From an uncultured Paracoccaceae bacterium (GTDB lineage Bacteria; Pseudomonadota; Alphaproteobacteria; Rhodobacterales; Rhodobacteraceae), in the NCBI GenBank assembly GCA_905182105.1, contig CAJJAR010000002.1:62001-126000 (forward strand): a DNA stretch of 64,000 nt, read 5' to 3'. Below are positions 1 to 9,120 of the stretch, one piece after another; the first letter of the stretch is position 1, and each line of letters opens with the position of its first letter. The position numbers and the translations under genes were made by a program. The notes under the pieces are model-generated. The model did not search any database. It saw nothing but the letters and a program-made list of their open reading frames with translations, and was not told the DNA's origin.

Positions 1-2450
1 CGATTTTCATCGATAACGTGCTGGGTCTACAAATTGCGACCATGCGCGAGATCCTTTCCATCGTGAAGCGCACTTATTGCGGTACCTTCGCGCTGCAATA
101 CATGCACATCTCAAACCCAGAAGAAGCAGGTTGGCTCAAAGAGCGGATCGAAGGTTTGGGCAAAGAAATCCAATTCAGCCGTGAAGGTCGCAAAGCGATC
201 CTAAACAAGATGGTTGAAGCTGAGGGTTTTGAGAAATTCCTACACGTCAAATACATGGGTACCAAGCGCTTTGGCCTTGATGGTGGCGAAAGCCTGATCC
301 CAGCGATGGAACAGATCATCAAACGTGGTGGTTCATTGGGTGTCAAAGACATCGTGATCGGCATGCCGCACCGTGGCCGCCTATCCGTGCTGGCCAACGT
401 TATGCAGAAGCCATACCGTGCGATCTTTAACGAATTCCAAGGCGGTTCTTCTAAACCTGAGGACGTTGATGGTTCTGGTGATGTGAAATATCACCTTGGC
501 GCGTCTTCAGACCGTGAATTTGATAGCAACACAGTTCACTTATCTTTGACTGCAAACCCAAGCCACCTTGAGGCGGTCAACCCTGTCGTCATCGGCAAGG
601 TCCGGGCAAAGCAAGACCAGTACAAAGATAAAGATCGTACCAGCGTTATGCCAATCCTGCTTCACGGTGATGCAGCATTCGCAGGCCAAGGTGTTGTGGC
701 AGAATGTTTCGCCCTTTCTGGCCTACGCGGTCACAAGGCAGGCGGCACGATGCATATCGTGGTTAACAACCAAATCGGTTTCACCACTGCGCCGCACTTC
801 TCACGGTCTTCACCATACCCAACCGACAACGCGCTTGTGGTTGAGGCTCCGATTTTCCACGTCAACGGTGATGACCCAGAAGCGGTTGTACACGCGGCGA
901 AAGTTGCAACAGAGTTCCGTCAGAAATTCCACAAAGACGTGGTGATCGACATCTTCTGCTACCGTCGCTTTGGTCACAACGAGGGCGATGAGCCCATGTT
1001 CACGAACCCAGAGATGTACAAGAAAATCAAAACCCAAAAGACATCTTTGTCCCTCTACACAGAACGCCTTGTGCGTGACGGTCTTATCCCTGAGGGCGAG
1101 ATCGAAGACATGAAAGCGGCGTTCCAAGCCAAGCTAAACAATGAATTCGAAGCGGGCAAAGATTACAAACCGAACAAAGCTGACTGGCTGGACGGAAAAT
1201 GGTCACACCTTGATCGCAACAAAGACGATTATGTGCGTGGCGACACCGCTATTAAGCCTGAAACTATGGCTGAAATCGGCACAGCACTCAGCACAGCCCC
1301 AGACGGGTTCCCTGTCCACAAAACCGTTGGCCGTCTTCTGGACTCCAAAGCTAAGATGTTTGAATCCGGTTCAGGGTTCGACTGGGCCACCGGCGAAGCG
1401 CTCGCATTCGGTTCACTATTGACCGAAGGTTATCCTGTACGCCTATCCGGTCAGGACAGTACACGCGGCACATTCAGCCAACGCCACTCGGGCCTTGTGA
1501 ACCAAGACACCGAAGAGCGGTTCTATCCACTGAACAGCGTTCGTGCGGGTCAAGCACAGTACGAAGTCATCGACTCAATGCTGTCTGAATACGCGGTGCT
1601 TGGATTTGAATACGGCTACTCATTGGCAGAACCAAACGCGCTAACCCTTTGGGAAGCACAGTTCGGCGATTTTGCCAACGGCGCGCAAATCATGTTCGAC
1701 CAATTCATCAGCTCAGGCGAAAGCAAATGGTTGCGGATGTCTGGCCTTGTGATGCTTCTGCCTCACGGCTTTGAGGGCCAAGGACCAGAGCACTCTTCTG
1801 CCCGCCTAGAGCGCTTCTTGCAGATGTGTGGCCAGGACAACTGGATCGTCGCAAACTGTACGACACCAGCAAACTACTTCCACATCTTGCGCCGCCAGCT
1901 GCACCGCGATTTCCGCAAGCCACTGGTACTAATGACGCCAAAATCATTGCTGCGTCACAAGATGGCCGTTTCCAACGCCGAGGACTTTACCACTGGATCC
2001 TCCTTCCACCGCCTGATGTGGGATGATGCGCAAAAAGGAAACTCGGACACCACGCTGGTGAAAGATGACAAGATCAAGCGGGTCGTTATGTGTTCGGGCA
2101 AGGTTTACTACGACCTGCTCGAAGAACGCGACGCACGCGGGATCGACGACATCTACCTCCTGCGCGTTGAGCAATTCTATCCATTCCCAGCGCAATCTGC
2201 GGTTCAAGAACTGGAACGCTTCAAAAACGCAGAAGTTGTCTGGTGTCAGGAAGAACCGAAAAACCAAGGCGCATGGACCTTCATTGAACCCAACATCGAA
2301 TGGGTCCTTGGAAAGATCGACGCCAAACACCAACGGCCAAAGTTCGTAGGGCGCGCAGCATCCGCGTCACCTGCAACTGGCCTTGCCTCCACACACAAAA
2401 AACAACAAGCAGCCCTCGTGAACGACGCGCTGACCATCGAAGGAAACTGA
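1..2450 (+). CDS. sucA: 2-oxoglutarate dehydrogenase E1 component (5' end outside the window)
   Basis: E1 subunit of the 2-oxoglutarate dehydrogenase complex: thiamine-diphosphate-dependent decarboxylation of 2-oxoglutarate and transfer of the succinyl group to the lipoyl arm of SucB (TCA cycle, cytoplasm). The frame is open from base 3 without a stop, and the first visible residues (IFIDNVLGLQ) are internal to the family, so the true start lies left of the window; a GTG at 18 is not a credible start. Visible family landmarks are GMPHRGRLSVLANV, HGDAAFAGQGVVAE and NNQIGFTT in the cofactor-binding half, and GPEHSSARLERFLQ in the C-terminal half. Roughly 810 residues are present, and the family is usually about 930-990. 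It ends 3 nt before sucB, as in a sucAB operon. Confidence 0.97.
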   Translation, partial: IFIDNVLGLQIATMREILSIVKRTYCGTFALQYMHISNPEEAGWLKERIEGLGKEIQFSREGRKAILNKMVEAEGFEKFLHVKYMGTKRFGLDGGESLIPAMEQIIKRGGSLGVKDIVIGMPHRGRLSVLANVMQKPYRAIFNEFQGGSSKPEDVDGSGDVKYHLGASSDREFDSNTVHLSLTANPSHLEAVNPVVIGKVRAKQDQYKDKDRTSVMPILLHGDAAFAGQGVVAECFALSGLRGHKAGGTMHIVVNNQIGFTTAPHFSRSSPYPTDNALVVEAPIFHVNGDDPEAVVHAAKVATEFRQKFHKDVVIDIFCYRRFGHNEGDEPMFTNPEMYKKIKTQKTSLSLYTERLVRDGLIPEGEIEDMKAAFQAKLNNEFEAGKDYKPNKADWLDGKWSHLDRNKDDYVRGDTAIKPETMAEIGTALSTAPDGFPVHKTVGRLLDSKAKMFESGSGFDWATGEALAFGSLLTEGYPVRLSGQDSTRGTFSQRHSGLVNQDTEERFYPLNSVRAGQAQYEVIDSMLSEYAVLGFEYGYSLAEPNALTLWEAQFGDFANGAQIMFDQFISSGESKWLRMSGLVMLLPHGFEGQGPEHSSARLERFLQMCGQDNWIVANCTTPANYFHILRRQLHRDFRKPLVLMTPKSLLRHKMAVSNAEDFTTGSSFHRLMWDDAQKGNSDTTLVKDDKIKRVVMCSGKVYYDLLEERDARGIDDIYLLRVEQFYPFPAQSAVQELERFKNAEVVWCQEEPKNQGAWTFIEPNIEWVLGKIDAKHQRPKFVGRAASASPATGLASTHKKQQAALVNDALTIEGN

Positions 2451-2453
2451 TCC

Positions 2454-3932
2454 ATGACAACCGAAGTTCGTGTACCTACCCTTGGCGAAAGCGTCACCGA
2501 AGCAACTGTTGCAACTTGGTTCAAAAAACCGGGCGATGCGGTCGCAGTTGACGAAATGCTGTGTGAACTTGAAACCGACAAAGTGACCGTCGAAGTGCCC
2601 AGCCCAGTTGCTGGCACCATGGGCGACATCGTAGCGGGTGAAGGCGAAACAGTTGGCGTTGACGCCCTGCTCGCAACCATCGTCGCAGCAGGCGAAGCTA
2701 CCTCTTTGGCTGCAAAACCAGTACCTGCAGCCGCTGCTGCACCATCATCAGACAGCGTCGACGTTATGGTGCCAACGCTTGGCGAATCTGTAACAGAAGC
2801 CACAGTCAGCACATGGTTCAAAGCCGTGGGTGACACCGTGGCCCAAGACGAAATGCTGTGTGAACTCGAAACTGACAAAGTCAGCGTCGAAGTCCCATCC
2901 CCAGCCGCTGGCGTTCTGGCTGAAATCACAGCGCCTGAAGGCAGCACCGTTGATGCATCCGCCAAACTGGCTGTCATCTCAGCCTCTGGCACAGTGATCG
3001 CAGCAGCACCCGCCGTTGCAATCGCCACCTCAGCCCCTGCCGGTAAAGACGTCGAAGACGCCCCATCCGCGAAAAAAGCAATGGCTGCAGCTGGCGTGTC
3101 ACGCGATCAGGTCACGGCAACAGGCCGCGATGGCCGCGTGATGAAAGACGACGTTGCACGCGCAGTGGCCTCTGCCGCCGCACCTGCACCCGCAGCTGTC
3201 GCACCCCGCGCAGCTGTGTCCTCTGACGATGCACCACGCGAAGAACGCGTAAAGATGACACGCCTGCGCCAAACCATCGCGCGTCGCTTGAAAGAAAGCC
3301 AAAACACCGCCGCAATGCTGACCACCTACAACGAGGTCGACATGACCGAGGTGATGGCGCTGCGCAACGAATACAAAAACCTGTTCCTTAAGAAGCACGG
3401 CGTCAAATTGGGCTTCATGTCCTTCTTCACCAAGGCCTGCGTGCACGCCTTGAACGAAGTACCTGAAGTGAACGCTGAAATCGACGGCACCGATGTTGTG
3501 TACAAAAACTTCGTCCACATGGGCATCGCTGCGGGTACGCCAACAGGTTTGGTTGTTCCGGTGATCCGCGACGCTGACGGCATGTCCTTTGCTGGCATTG
3601 AAAAAGCCATTGCTGAAAAAGGCGCACGCGCCCGTGACGGCAAACTCTCCATGGCAGAAATGCAGGGCGGCACGTTCACCATCTCCAACGGTGGCGTCTA
3701 CGGCTCCTTGATGTCCTCACCTATCTTAAACCCACCACAGTCAGGCATCCTTGGCATGCACAAAATCCAAGACCGCCCAATGGCGATCAACGGCCAAGTT
3801 GTGATCCGCCCAATGATGTACCTCGCCCTGTCCTACGATCACCGCATCGTAGACGGCAAAGGCGCTGTAACGTTCTTGGTTCGTGTCAAAGAAGCACTTG
3901 AGGATCCACGTCGTCTGTTGATGGATCTGTAA
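2454..3932 (+). CDS. sucB: 2-oxoglutarate dehydrogenase E2 (dihydrolipoyl succinyltransferase), two lipoyl domains
   Basis: E2 core of the 2-oxoglutarate dehydrogenase complex; it carries succinyl groups on lipoyl lysines and transfers them to CoA. Domain order in the 492-residue protein: lipoyl domain 1 (about 2-77, lipoyl Lys43 in [11 protein letters not shown]), an Ala/Pro linker, lipoyl domain 2 (about 102-178, Lys142 in [11 protein letters not shown]), a peripheral-subunit-binding domain (about 200-240), an Ala/Pro linker, and the acyltransferase domain with the active-site motif SYDHRIVDG (His463, Asp467). Many SucB proteins have a single lipoyl domain, so the duplication is worth noting. 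It follows sucA by 3 nt. The TAA stop is the first part of a long inverted repeat. Confidence 0.97.
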   Translation: MTTEVRVPTLGESVTEATVATWFKKPGDAVAVDEMLCELETDKVTVEVPSPVAGTMGDIVAGEGETVGVDALLATIVAAGEATSLAAKPVPAAAAAPSSDSVDVMVPTLGESVTEATVSTWFKAVGDTVAQDEMLCELETDKVSVEVPSPAAGVLAEITAPEGSTVDASAKLAVISASGTVIAAAPAVAIATSAPAGKDVEDAPSAKKAMAAAGVSRDQVTATGRDGRVMKDDVARAVASAAAPAPAAVAPRAAVSSDDAPREERVKMTRLRQTIARRLKESQNTAAMLTTYNEVDMTEVMALRNEYKNLFLKKHGVKLGFMSFFTKACVHALNEVPEVNAEIDGTDVVYKNFVHMGIAAGTPTGLVVPVIRDADGMSFAGIEKAIAEKGARARDGKLSMAEMQGGTFTISNGGVYGSLMSSPILNPPQSGILGMHKIQDRPMAINGQVVIRPMMYLALSYDHRIVDGKGAVTFLVRVKEALEDPRRLLMDL

Positions 3933-4006
3933 AAAAGCAGTGGCGGGGTGAACCCCGCCCTACCCCAATTTTCGTAGGGCGGGGTTCACCCCGCCACTGC
4001 TTTTTT
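3931..4006. repeat. 76-bp nested palindrome (REP/BIME-like), probable bidirectional terminator
   Basis: A perfect 33-nt inverted repeat: the left arm is 3931-3963, the right arm 3974-4006, with a 10-nt loop. Each arm is itself a hairpin, GGCGGGG-TGAA-CCCCGCC on the left and its complement on the right. The ends are A6 on the left and T6 on the right, so either transcript would form a stem followed by a U tract. This is the architecture of REP/BIME elements that are mobilised by RAYT (TnpA-REP) transposases, although none is encoded in the window. It overlaps the sucB stop codon and separates sucB from the MAPEG gene. Confidence 0.8.
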
Positions 4007-4050
4007 GAATAGCCGCTCGAAAATTGTAAGACTGAATTGGATTTAAAGAG

Positions 4051-4461
4051 ATGACAACTGAACTCACAGTCCTCACGCTCGCTGGCCTCTTACAGGTCAT
4101 CCAATTCGCACTGATGGCGATCCCTGCCAACATCGAACTGGGCGTTGGTAAAACTATGTCCCCACGTGACCCTGCCAGATTGGGCACCCCACTCGAAGAA
4201 CAGATGACCCTGCGCACAGGTCGCCTGAAACGCGCAATGAGCAACCACTTTGAGGGGCTGATCCTTTTCACCATCGCGTGCACTGTGATCACCATCTCGG
4301 GTCAATCAACCGCCTACACCGGTACGCTGGCCATCATCTACCTTATCGCACGTATCGCCTACATCCCCGCCTACGCTTTTGGCTGGACTCCGTGGCGCAG
4401 CCTCATCTGGTTTGCAGGTTTCGTCCCAACAACACTCATGCTGATCGCCGCTCTTGTCTAA
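4051..4461 (+). CDS. MAPEG-family membrane protein
   Basis: A 136-residue integral membrane protein with four hydrophobic segments (about 7-25, 70-88, 90-110 and 117-135). The RAMSNHFEGLILF region matches the RAxxNHxEN-type signature of the MAPEG family (membrane-associated eicosanoid and glutathione metabolism), widespread in Proteobacteria without assigned substrates. The ATG is preceded by AAAGAG at a workable distance. It sits between sucB and lpd on the same strand but is separated from both by repeat elements, so co-transcription with the dehydrogenase genes is uncertain. The family call is good; the specific function is unknown. Confidence 0.75.
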   Translation: MTTELTVLTLAGLLQVIQFALMAIPANIELGVGKTMSPRDPARLGTPLEEQMTLRTGRLKRAMSNHFEGLILFTIACTVITISGQSTAYTGTLAIIYLIARIAYIPAYAFGWTPWRSLIWFAGFVPTTLMLIAALV

Positions 4462-4467
4462 TTCACT

Positions 4468-4516
4468 TTACCAAATAAACTCTGGGGGAGCCGCACAGCG
4501 GCGGGGGCAAAGCCCC
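4468..4516. repeat. Dispersed intergenic repeat, copy 1 (two tandem hairpins)
   Basis: Starts TTACCAAATAA, then three variable bases, then CTGGGGGAGCC, followed by two small perfect hairpins: GCCGC-ACA-GCGGC (4490-4502) and GGGGC-AAA-GCCCC (4504-4516). The same 25-nt head (22 of 25 identical) plus a following hairpin recurs at 45423-45478. Both copies lie between genes. No coding capacity is seen. It may act as a transcript-end structure or be a non-autonomous repeat. Confidence 0.65.
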
Positions 4517-4611
4517 AAATGCCCCGGCCCGCAATAACCGACCACGCACCGACGCAATACAGATACAATACCGACGTTATACCGACGTTCCAAAATCAAA
4601 GGATCAACCCA

Positions 4612-6000
4612 ATGGCAAACTATGACGTGATCATCATCGGCGCTGGCCCTGGCGGCTATGTTTCGGCCATCCGCTGCGCTCAATTGGGCCTCAAAACTGC
4701 AATCGTTGAAGGCCGCGATACCCTTGGTGGTACCTGCCTCAACGTGGGCTGCATCCCATCCAAGGCGCTGCTACATGCCTCACACATGCTGCACGAGGCA
4801 GAGCACAATTTCGGGGCCATGGGCCTCAAAGGCAAAAGCCCGTCCGTCGACTGGAAGCAAATGCTTGCCTATAAAGATGACACCATTGGTCAAAACACCA
4901 AAGGCGTTGAATTCCTTATGAAAAAGAACAAAATTGACGTGATCAAAGGATGGGCAATAATCCCTGCCGCTGGCAAAGTTCAAGTGGGAGATGAAGTCCA
5001 CGAGACCAAAAATATCATCATCGCATCCGGTTCAGAACCAGCATCCTTGCCGGGTGTTGAAGTCGACGAAAAGATCGTTGTGACCTCAACCGGCGCACTA
5101 AAACTTGGCAAAATCCCCAAGAAAATGGTCGTCATCGGCGCAGGCGTCATTGGACTGGAACTTGGCAGCGTTTATGCGCGCCTTGGCTCTGAAGTAACAG
5201 TTGTTGAATTCTTGGACGCAATCACGCCCGGAATGGATGCCGAAGTACAACGTTCATTCCAAAAACTGCTTACAAAACAGGGACTTAAATTCATCATGGG
5301 CGCTGCGGTACAAAAGACCGAAGCCAACAAAACCAAAGCCAAAGTGCACTACAAATTACGCAAAGATGACAGCGAACACGTCATCGAAGCGGATACAGTT
5401 TTGGTCGCCACAGGACGCAAACCCTTCACAAACGGCCTTGGTCTAGACACCCTAGGGATCGAAATGTCCCCACGCGGTCAGATTAAAGTTGGGGCCGATT
5501 GGCAGACCAATGTGCCAGGTATCTACGCAATTGGCGACGTGATCGACGGACCAATGCTCGCGCACAAAGCCGAAGATGAAGGCCTTGCCGCCGCCGAACA
5601 AATCGCGGGCAAACATGGCCACGTGAACTATGGCGTCATTCCCGGTGTGATCTATACACACCCAGAGGTCGCCAACGTTGGTGAAACCGAGGAAACACTG
5701 AAAGAACAAGGCCGTAACTACAAAGTTGGCAAGTTCAGCTTTATGGGTAATGGCCGCGCAAAGGCTGTGTTTGCAGGCGAAGGTTTCGTAAAAATCCTAG
5801 CGGACAAAGATACTGATCGCATCCTTGGGGCTCACATCATCGGCCCTGCGGCTGGCGACTTGATCCACGAAGTTTGCGTCGCAATGGAATTCGGCGCATC
5901 CGCCGAAGATCTGGCAATGACATGCCACGCGCACCCTACTTACTCAGAAGCCGTGCGCGAAGCAGCCTTGGCTTGTGGTGATGGCGCTATTCACGCCTAA
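4612..6000 (+). CDS. lpd: Dihydrolipoyl dehydrogenase (E3)
   Basis: FAD-dependent E3 subunit that reoxidises dihydrolipoyl groups of the 2-oxoacid dehydrogenase complexes with NAD+. The 462-residue protein has an N-terminal FAD-binding GAGPGG motif (10-15), the redox disulfide in [13 protein letters not shown] (Cys42/Cys47), an NAD-binding [11 protein letters not shown] motif in the middle, and the catalytic His441-Glu446 pair in HAHPTYSE. The ATG at 4612 was chosen because it gives the canonical [15 protein letters not shown] start and has AAAGGA upstream; an in-frame ATG at 4519 would add 31 non-homologous residues encoded partly by the repeat tail. It completes the sucA-sucB-lpd set. Confidence 0.97.
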   Translation: MANYDVIIIGAGPGGYVSAIRCAQLGLKTAIVEGRDTLGGTCLNVGCIPSKALLHASHMLHEAEHNFGAMGLKGKSPSVDWKQMLAYKDDTIGQNTKGVEFLMKKNKIDVIKGWAIIPAAGKVQVGDEVHETKNIIIASGSEPASLPGVEVDEKIVVTSTGALKLGKIPKKMVVIGAGVIGLELGSVYARLGSEVTVVEFLDAITPGMDAEVQRSFQKLLTKQGLKFIMGAAVQKTEANKTKAKVHYKLRKDDSEHVIEADTVLVATGRKPFTNGLGLDTLGIEMSPRGQIKVGADWQTNVPGIYAIGDVIDGPMLAHKAEDEGLAAAEQIAGKHGHVNYGVIPGVIYTHPEVANVGETEETLKEQGRNYKVGKFSFMGNGRAKAVFAGEGFVKILADKDTDRILGAHIIGPAAGDLIHEVCVAMEFGASAEDLAMTCHAHPTYSEAVREAALACGDGAIHA

Positions 6001-6019
6001 TTACTGTTCCTAAAACCGA

Positions 6020-6044
6020 AAAGGCGGGCCAATAGCCCGCCTTT
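6020..6044. terminator. Bidirectional Rho-independent terminator
   Basis: Stem AAAGGCGGGC (6020-6029), loop CAATA, stem GCCCGCCTTT (6035-6044), with A residues to the left and a T tract to the right. It lies between convergent lpd and the flavoprotein gene and can serve both. Confidence 0.85.
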
Positions 6045-6068
6045 TTACATCTCAGGTGCTTTCAGGCC

Positions 6069-6671
6069 TTACCACATTGTCTTGGCCGCCCGCCCGCCCC
6101 ATTCTGCGTCATAAGAAAGACCACCAACTTCGCCATCAGTCATCTCTGCAAGGATTTCCCCTACAGTTGGCAATCCTTCTGCATCATCGTGTGACCATGT
6201 ACCCGCACGCATAAAAGCACGCGCACATTGGCTGTAAATCTCTGCAATTTTGATGACAATTACGGTGGCTGGTTGGATGTTCTTACGTTCAAACTGCGCC
6301 CGCAATTCAACATCATCAGTTAGGCGCGCAATTCCATTTACCCGTACAACATTGTTCGATCCAGGAACGACAAACATCAGTGACACTCGCCCATCGACGA
6401 CAATATTGCGCAACGAATCCAAGCGGTTGTTTCCACGCCAATCTGGCATCGCTAATGTGTGTTCATCAAGTTCTTTGAATGCAGGGCCATCATCGCCACG
6501 CAGGCTGCCGTCCGTGCCATCAGGACCCACAGTAGACAGCACGCACAATCGCGATGCCATTATCCACTTGCGGTAAAGCGGGGTCATCCGTGTTGCCACC
6601 TTACGCAAGGACGCATCACCCGAGGATCCATAGCGACCTCCCAGGGATGCTATGTCCTTGATCCAATTCAT
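6069..6671 (-). CDS. PPOX-class FMN-dependent flavoprotein (pyridoxamine 5'-phosphate oxidase-like)
   Basis: A 200-residue protein of the split-barrel pyridoxamine-phosphate-oxidase superfamily. The central part (STVGPDGTDGSLRGDDGPAF, then NNRLDSLRNIVVDGRVSLMF and VPGSNNVVRVNGIARL) matches the FMN-binding core of the large MSMEG_1061-type subgroup. These enzymes bind FMN or F420 and act as oxidases or reductases; no substrate can be assigned here. Its start overlaps the plsC stop by 4 nt (ATGA), so it is the last gene of the ftsE-ftsX-plsC run. The C-terminus is typical, and the gene looks intact. Confidence 0.8.
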   Translation of the reverse strand: MNWIKDIASLGGRYGSSGDASLRKVATRMTPLYRKWIMASRLCVLSTVGPDGTDGSLRGDDGPAFKELDEHTLAMPDWRGNNRLDSLRNIVVDGRVSLMFVVPGSNNVVRVNGIARLTDDVELRAQFERKNIQPATVIVIKIAEIYSQCARAFMRAGTWSHDDAEGLPTVGEILAEMTDGEVGGLSYDAEWGGRAAKTMW

Positions 6672-7390
6672 GATGGATCAAATCCGCCTTCTACCATCAG
6701 CTCATTGGATTTAGTTTCAACAACCTCTTCCAAAACTGACATGAATGCGTCCCTATTTAGACCAACAGGGATGGTCGGCAGAAACTCAACGACAGCTAGT
6801 CCCGGCTTGCGCAGAACACCTGTGCGCGGCCAAAAAACACCTGCGTTCGTCGCCACAGGCACACACTCCTGCTTCAGTTGGTTGTATAAAACGGCGGTTC
6901 CCACCTTGTAAGGTGCCTTAACGCCGGGGGCCAAACGCGTGCCTTGCGAATAGATAATCAACTGACCCGGCAACGCATGCCCGGCTTCGACATCTTTCAC
7001 CATCTTGGTGATCGCAGCACCGCGCTTGCCGCGCGCAACAGGAACGCATCCCAAACGACGGGCGTATAATCCAATAACTGGAGTCCAAAGAATTTCGCGT
7101 TTCATAATGAATTTCGCGGCCGGCAATGCCGTAAAGATCATCAAGATGTCTAAGAACGACTGATGCTTTGCGGCAATGATAACCTCACCACTTGGGATCG
7201 GACCGCGCACTTCAACGCGCAAACCCAACATCCAGCGCGACAACCAGAAAACATAACGGCTATAGGCTTTGGCCCCTGCCCTCGCACCCTCGGGCGAAAG
7301 TAACGCGTAAGGGCCCCAAAGCAACCCGATCACAACCATCATGAAATAAATGTGGATCATAAAAATTAGTGAAACAAACCAACGTATCAT
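6668..7390 (-). CDS. plsC: 1-acyl-sn-glycerol-3-phosphate acyltransferase
   Basis: Acylates lysophosphatidate at position 2 to form phosphatidate in phospholipid synthesis at the inner membrane. The 240-residue protein has an N-terminal membrane segment (about 4-32) and the acyltransferase motif HQSFLD (HX4D). The usual EGTR block appears as SQGTR (Glu replaced by Gln), followed by KAPYKVG. The gene starts at a TAATG overlap with the ftsX stop and its own stop overlaps the flavoprotein start by 4 nt, so the three genes are translationally coupled. Confidence 0.9.
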   Translation of the reverse strand: MIRWFVSLIFMIHIYFMMVVIGLLWGPYALLSPEGARAGAKAYSRYVFWLSRWMLGLRVEVRGPIPSGEVIIAAKHQSFLDILMIFTALPAAKFIMKREILWTPVIGLYARRLGCVPVARGKRGAAITKMVKDVEAGHALPGQLIIYSQGTRLAPGVKAPYKVGTAVLYNQLKQECVPVATNAGVFWPRTGVLRKPGLAVVEFLPTIPVGLNRDAFMSVLEEVVETKSNELMVEGGFDPS

Positions 7391-8295
7391 TAGCTAAGCG
7401 CCTCCAACGCTTTTCGTGAGGCGATGCGCGTCGCGATCAATGCAACGCCCCCAGCCATCACAGGTATCAACAAAGGTGCAAGCCACCCTACTCCTTGAAA
7501 TCCTAATCCAGTAAGGAAACCTGCGTCGTCACTTGCTGAAGGCAGTAACAGCACTGCGAGCATTCCCAAAATCATACCAACAGTAGCGCCAATAAAGGCA
7601 CGGATGGTAAACCGTCGAATAAACGCTTCAGCGATATAGCGGTCTGTCGCACCAACCAAACGCAAAACGGCAACGACCTGTGCATTCGCTGCAAGGGCTG
7701 CATTGGCTGCCAAAGTTACCATCGCGCCAACTGCAGCACCAATCAAAAGAATTGCGACCCAACCCAAAAAACGCAGGCGATTTGCCGCTTGTACCAATGG
7801 GGCACGCCAGCGGGTGTGATCATCTAAAAACGCTGCTGGTACTTCGGCCGCAAGCCGAAGCCGCAGGCCTTCTGCGTCGAAACCAGATGGATTTTCGACC
7901 ACTTCGATCAGCCGTGGAACAGGCAAACTATGCAAATCAATTCCTGATCCGAACCATGGAGATAGCAACGCTTGTTGCTCTGCGTCCGTCAAAGCACGCG
8001 CGGTTTCCACGCCCGCTGTTGTTTCCAAAACTCGTAACGCTGCATCCGTTTGAATTGCGCGTTCACCCACAGGTGCCACGATCCTAATTGTAGATGTGCG
8101 GGCCAACTCATCGCCCCAACGGGCGGCCAAGCGCCCAGATGCGAGTGACAGTGCCAACGCGAAAACAGCCAAAAAGGCCATCACACCTGCCGCAAACAAA
8201 GTCAGTTGTGCTGTAAAGCCAGAAGGCGGAACAACGCGATCAGCTTGTTTGTCGCCAGCAAGAAGGGAACGTATCTCTGACACAGTAAACTTCAC
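7390..8295 (-). CDS. ftsX: Cell-division ABC transporter permease FtsX
   Basis: Membrane partner of FtsE; the FtsEX complex sits at the division septum and controls periplasmic peptidoglycan hydrolases. The 301-residue protein has an N-terminal transmembrane segment (about 30-52), a periplasmic domain (about 55-165), and three C-terminal membrane segments (about 175-200, 230-250 and 270-290), which is the FtsX layout. Start and ftsE stop overlap by 4 nt (ATGA), and its stop shares TAATG with plsC. Sequence divergence from model FtsX proteins is normal for this family, and the pairing with ftsE makes the assignment firm. Confidence 0.9.
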   Translation of the reverse strand: MKFTVSEIRSLLAGDKQADRVVPPSGFTAQLTLFAAGVMAFLAVFALALSLASGRLAARWGDELARTSTIRIVAPVGERAIQTDAALRVLETTAGVETARALTDAEQQALLSPWFGSGIDLHSLPVPRLIEVVENPSGFDAEGLRLRLAAEVPAAFLDDHTRWRAPLVQAANRLRFLGWVAILLIGAAVGAMVTLAANAALAANAQVVAVLRLVGATDRYIAEAFIRRFTIRAFIGATVGMILGMLAVLLLPSASDDAGFLTGLGFQGVGWLAPLLIPVMAGGVALIATRIASRKALEALS

Positions 8296-8969
8296 AAATC
8301 TGCCCCAGCCAATTGCAATCGACGGTTTGAAATCCGTAATACACGCGCTTGGACTTCCGATTTAGCGGCACGAATAAGAGATAGGTCGTGCGTTGCGATC
8401 AAAACCGTTTTGCCCATTTTATTTAGTTCAATCAGCAGCTTCAACAACCGCTGAGACATTTCCCAATCGACGTTCCCTGTGGGCTCATCTGCCAAAACAA
8501 CATCTGGCGACATAATGACAGCCCGAGCTAGAGCAGCACGTTGGCGCTCCCCACCAGACAACTCTGGCGGCAATCCCGCTGAACGGTGGTTCAGTCCAAC
8601 CCATGCCAGCAGCTCACCCAAATCCGCACCGCCTGCTTCATTTTGACGACCGGATACTGTGAGCGGTAGCGCAATGTTGTCTGCAACAGGCAGGTGGTCC
8701 AAAAACTTAACATCTTGATGCACAACACCAACATTGCGCCGCATCATGGCAACGCCATCACGATCCAGATTGCGAACATCATTGCCCATGACCCGGACTT
8801 GTCCAGCGGTTGGCAGCAACGCGCCATAGCATAGTTTTAGAAGGGTTGTTTTTCCAGCGCCTGACGGACCGGTCAGAAAATAGAACGACCCCGGTGTCAA
8901 CTTAATAGAAATATCGGACAGCAATTCGCCGCCACCATAGCTATAAGCAACATTTTCTAGCTCAATCAC
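8292..8969 (-). CDS. ftsE: Cell-division ATP-binding protein FtsE
   Basis: ATPase subunit of the FtsEX complex. It shows Walker A GPSGAGKTT, the ABC signature LSGGERQRAALARA, and Walker B VVLADEPTG followed by the switch-region His in ATHD. The GTG at 8969 was chosen as start because AGGGAA lies at a good distance upstream and translation then begins VIELENVAYSYGG, as in homologues; a longer in-frame start at 9008 adds 13 residues of no recognisable origin. It is the first gene of the minus-strand unit ftsE-ftsX-plsC-flavoprotein and is divergent from the zinc-ribbon gene at 9121. Confidence 0.93.
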   Translation of the reverse strand: MIELENVAYSYGGGELLSDISIKLTPGSFYFLTGPSGAGKTTLLKLCYGALLPTAGQVRVMGNDVRNLDRDGVAMMRRNVGVVHQDVKFLDHLPVADNIALPLTVSGRQNEAGGADLGELLAWVGLNHRSAGLPPELSGGERQRAALARAVIMSPDVVLADEPTGNVDWEMSQRLLKLLIELNKMGKTVLIATHDLSLIRAAKSEVQARVLRISNRRLQLAGADL

Positions 8970-9120
8970 GGGGTTCCCTAATTCGTTGGACCTGTTGTGC
9001 CTGAGCATCGGTCTCGTTGCAATTCATCGCCTCTAAGCCGTTGACCGCAAATAGCACTTTTATGCCCATTCGTCACAACATATGTTAAGCATTAAGGAAT
9101 TGACGGGGGCAAAATAGAAA

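Noticed and set aside
2246-3028. A 260-codon open frame on the minus strand across the sucA-sucB junction
   Set aside because: It is antisense to two firmly identified genes, has the low-complexity Ser/Thr/Ala/Val composition expected from the complement of Ala/Pro-rich linkers, and has no family match that I recognise.
4519-4611. N-terminal extension of lpd from an ATG at 4519
   Set aside because: The 31 extra residues are not lpd-like and are partly encoded by the tail of a repeat; the ATG at 4612 has a good ribosome-binding site and the canonical start.
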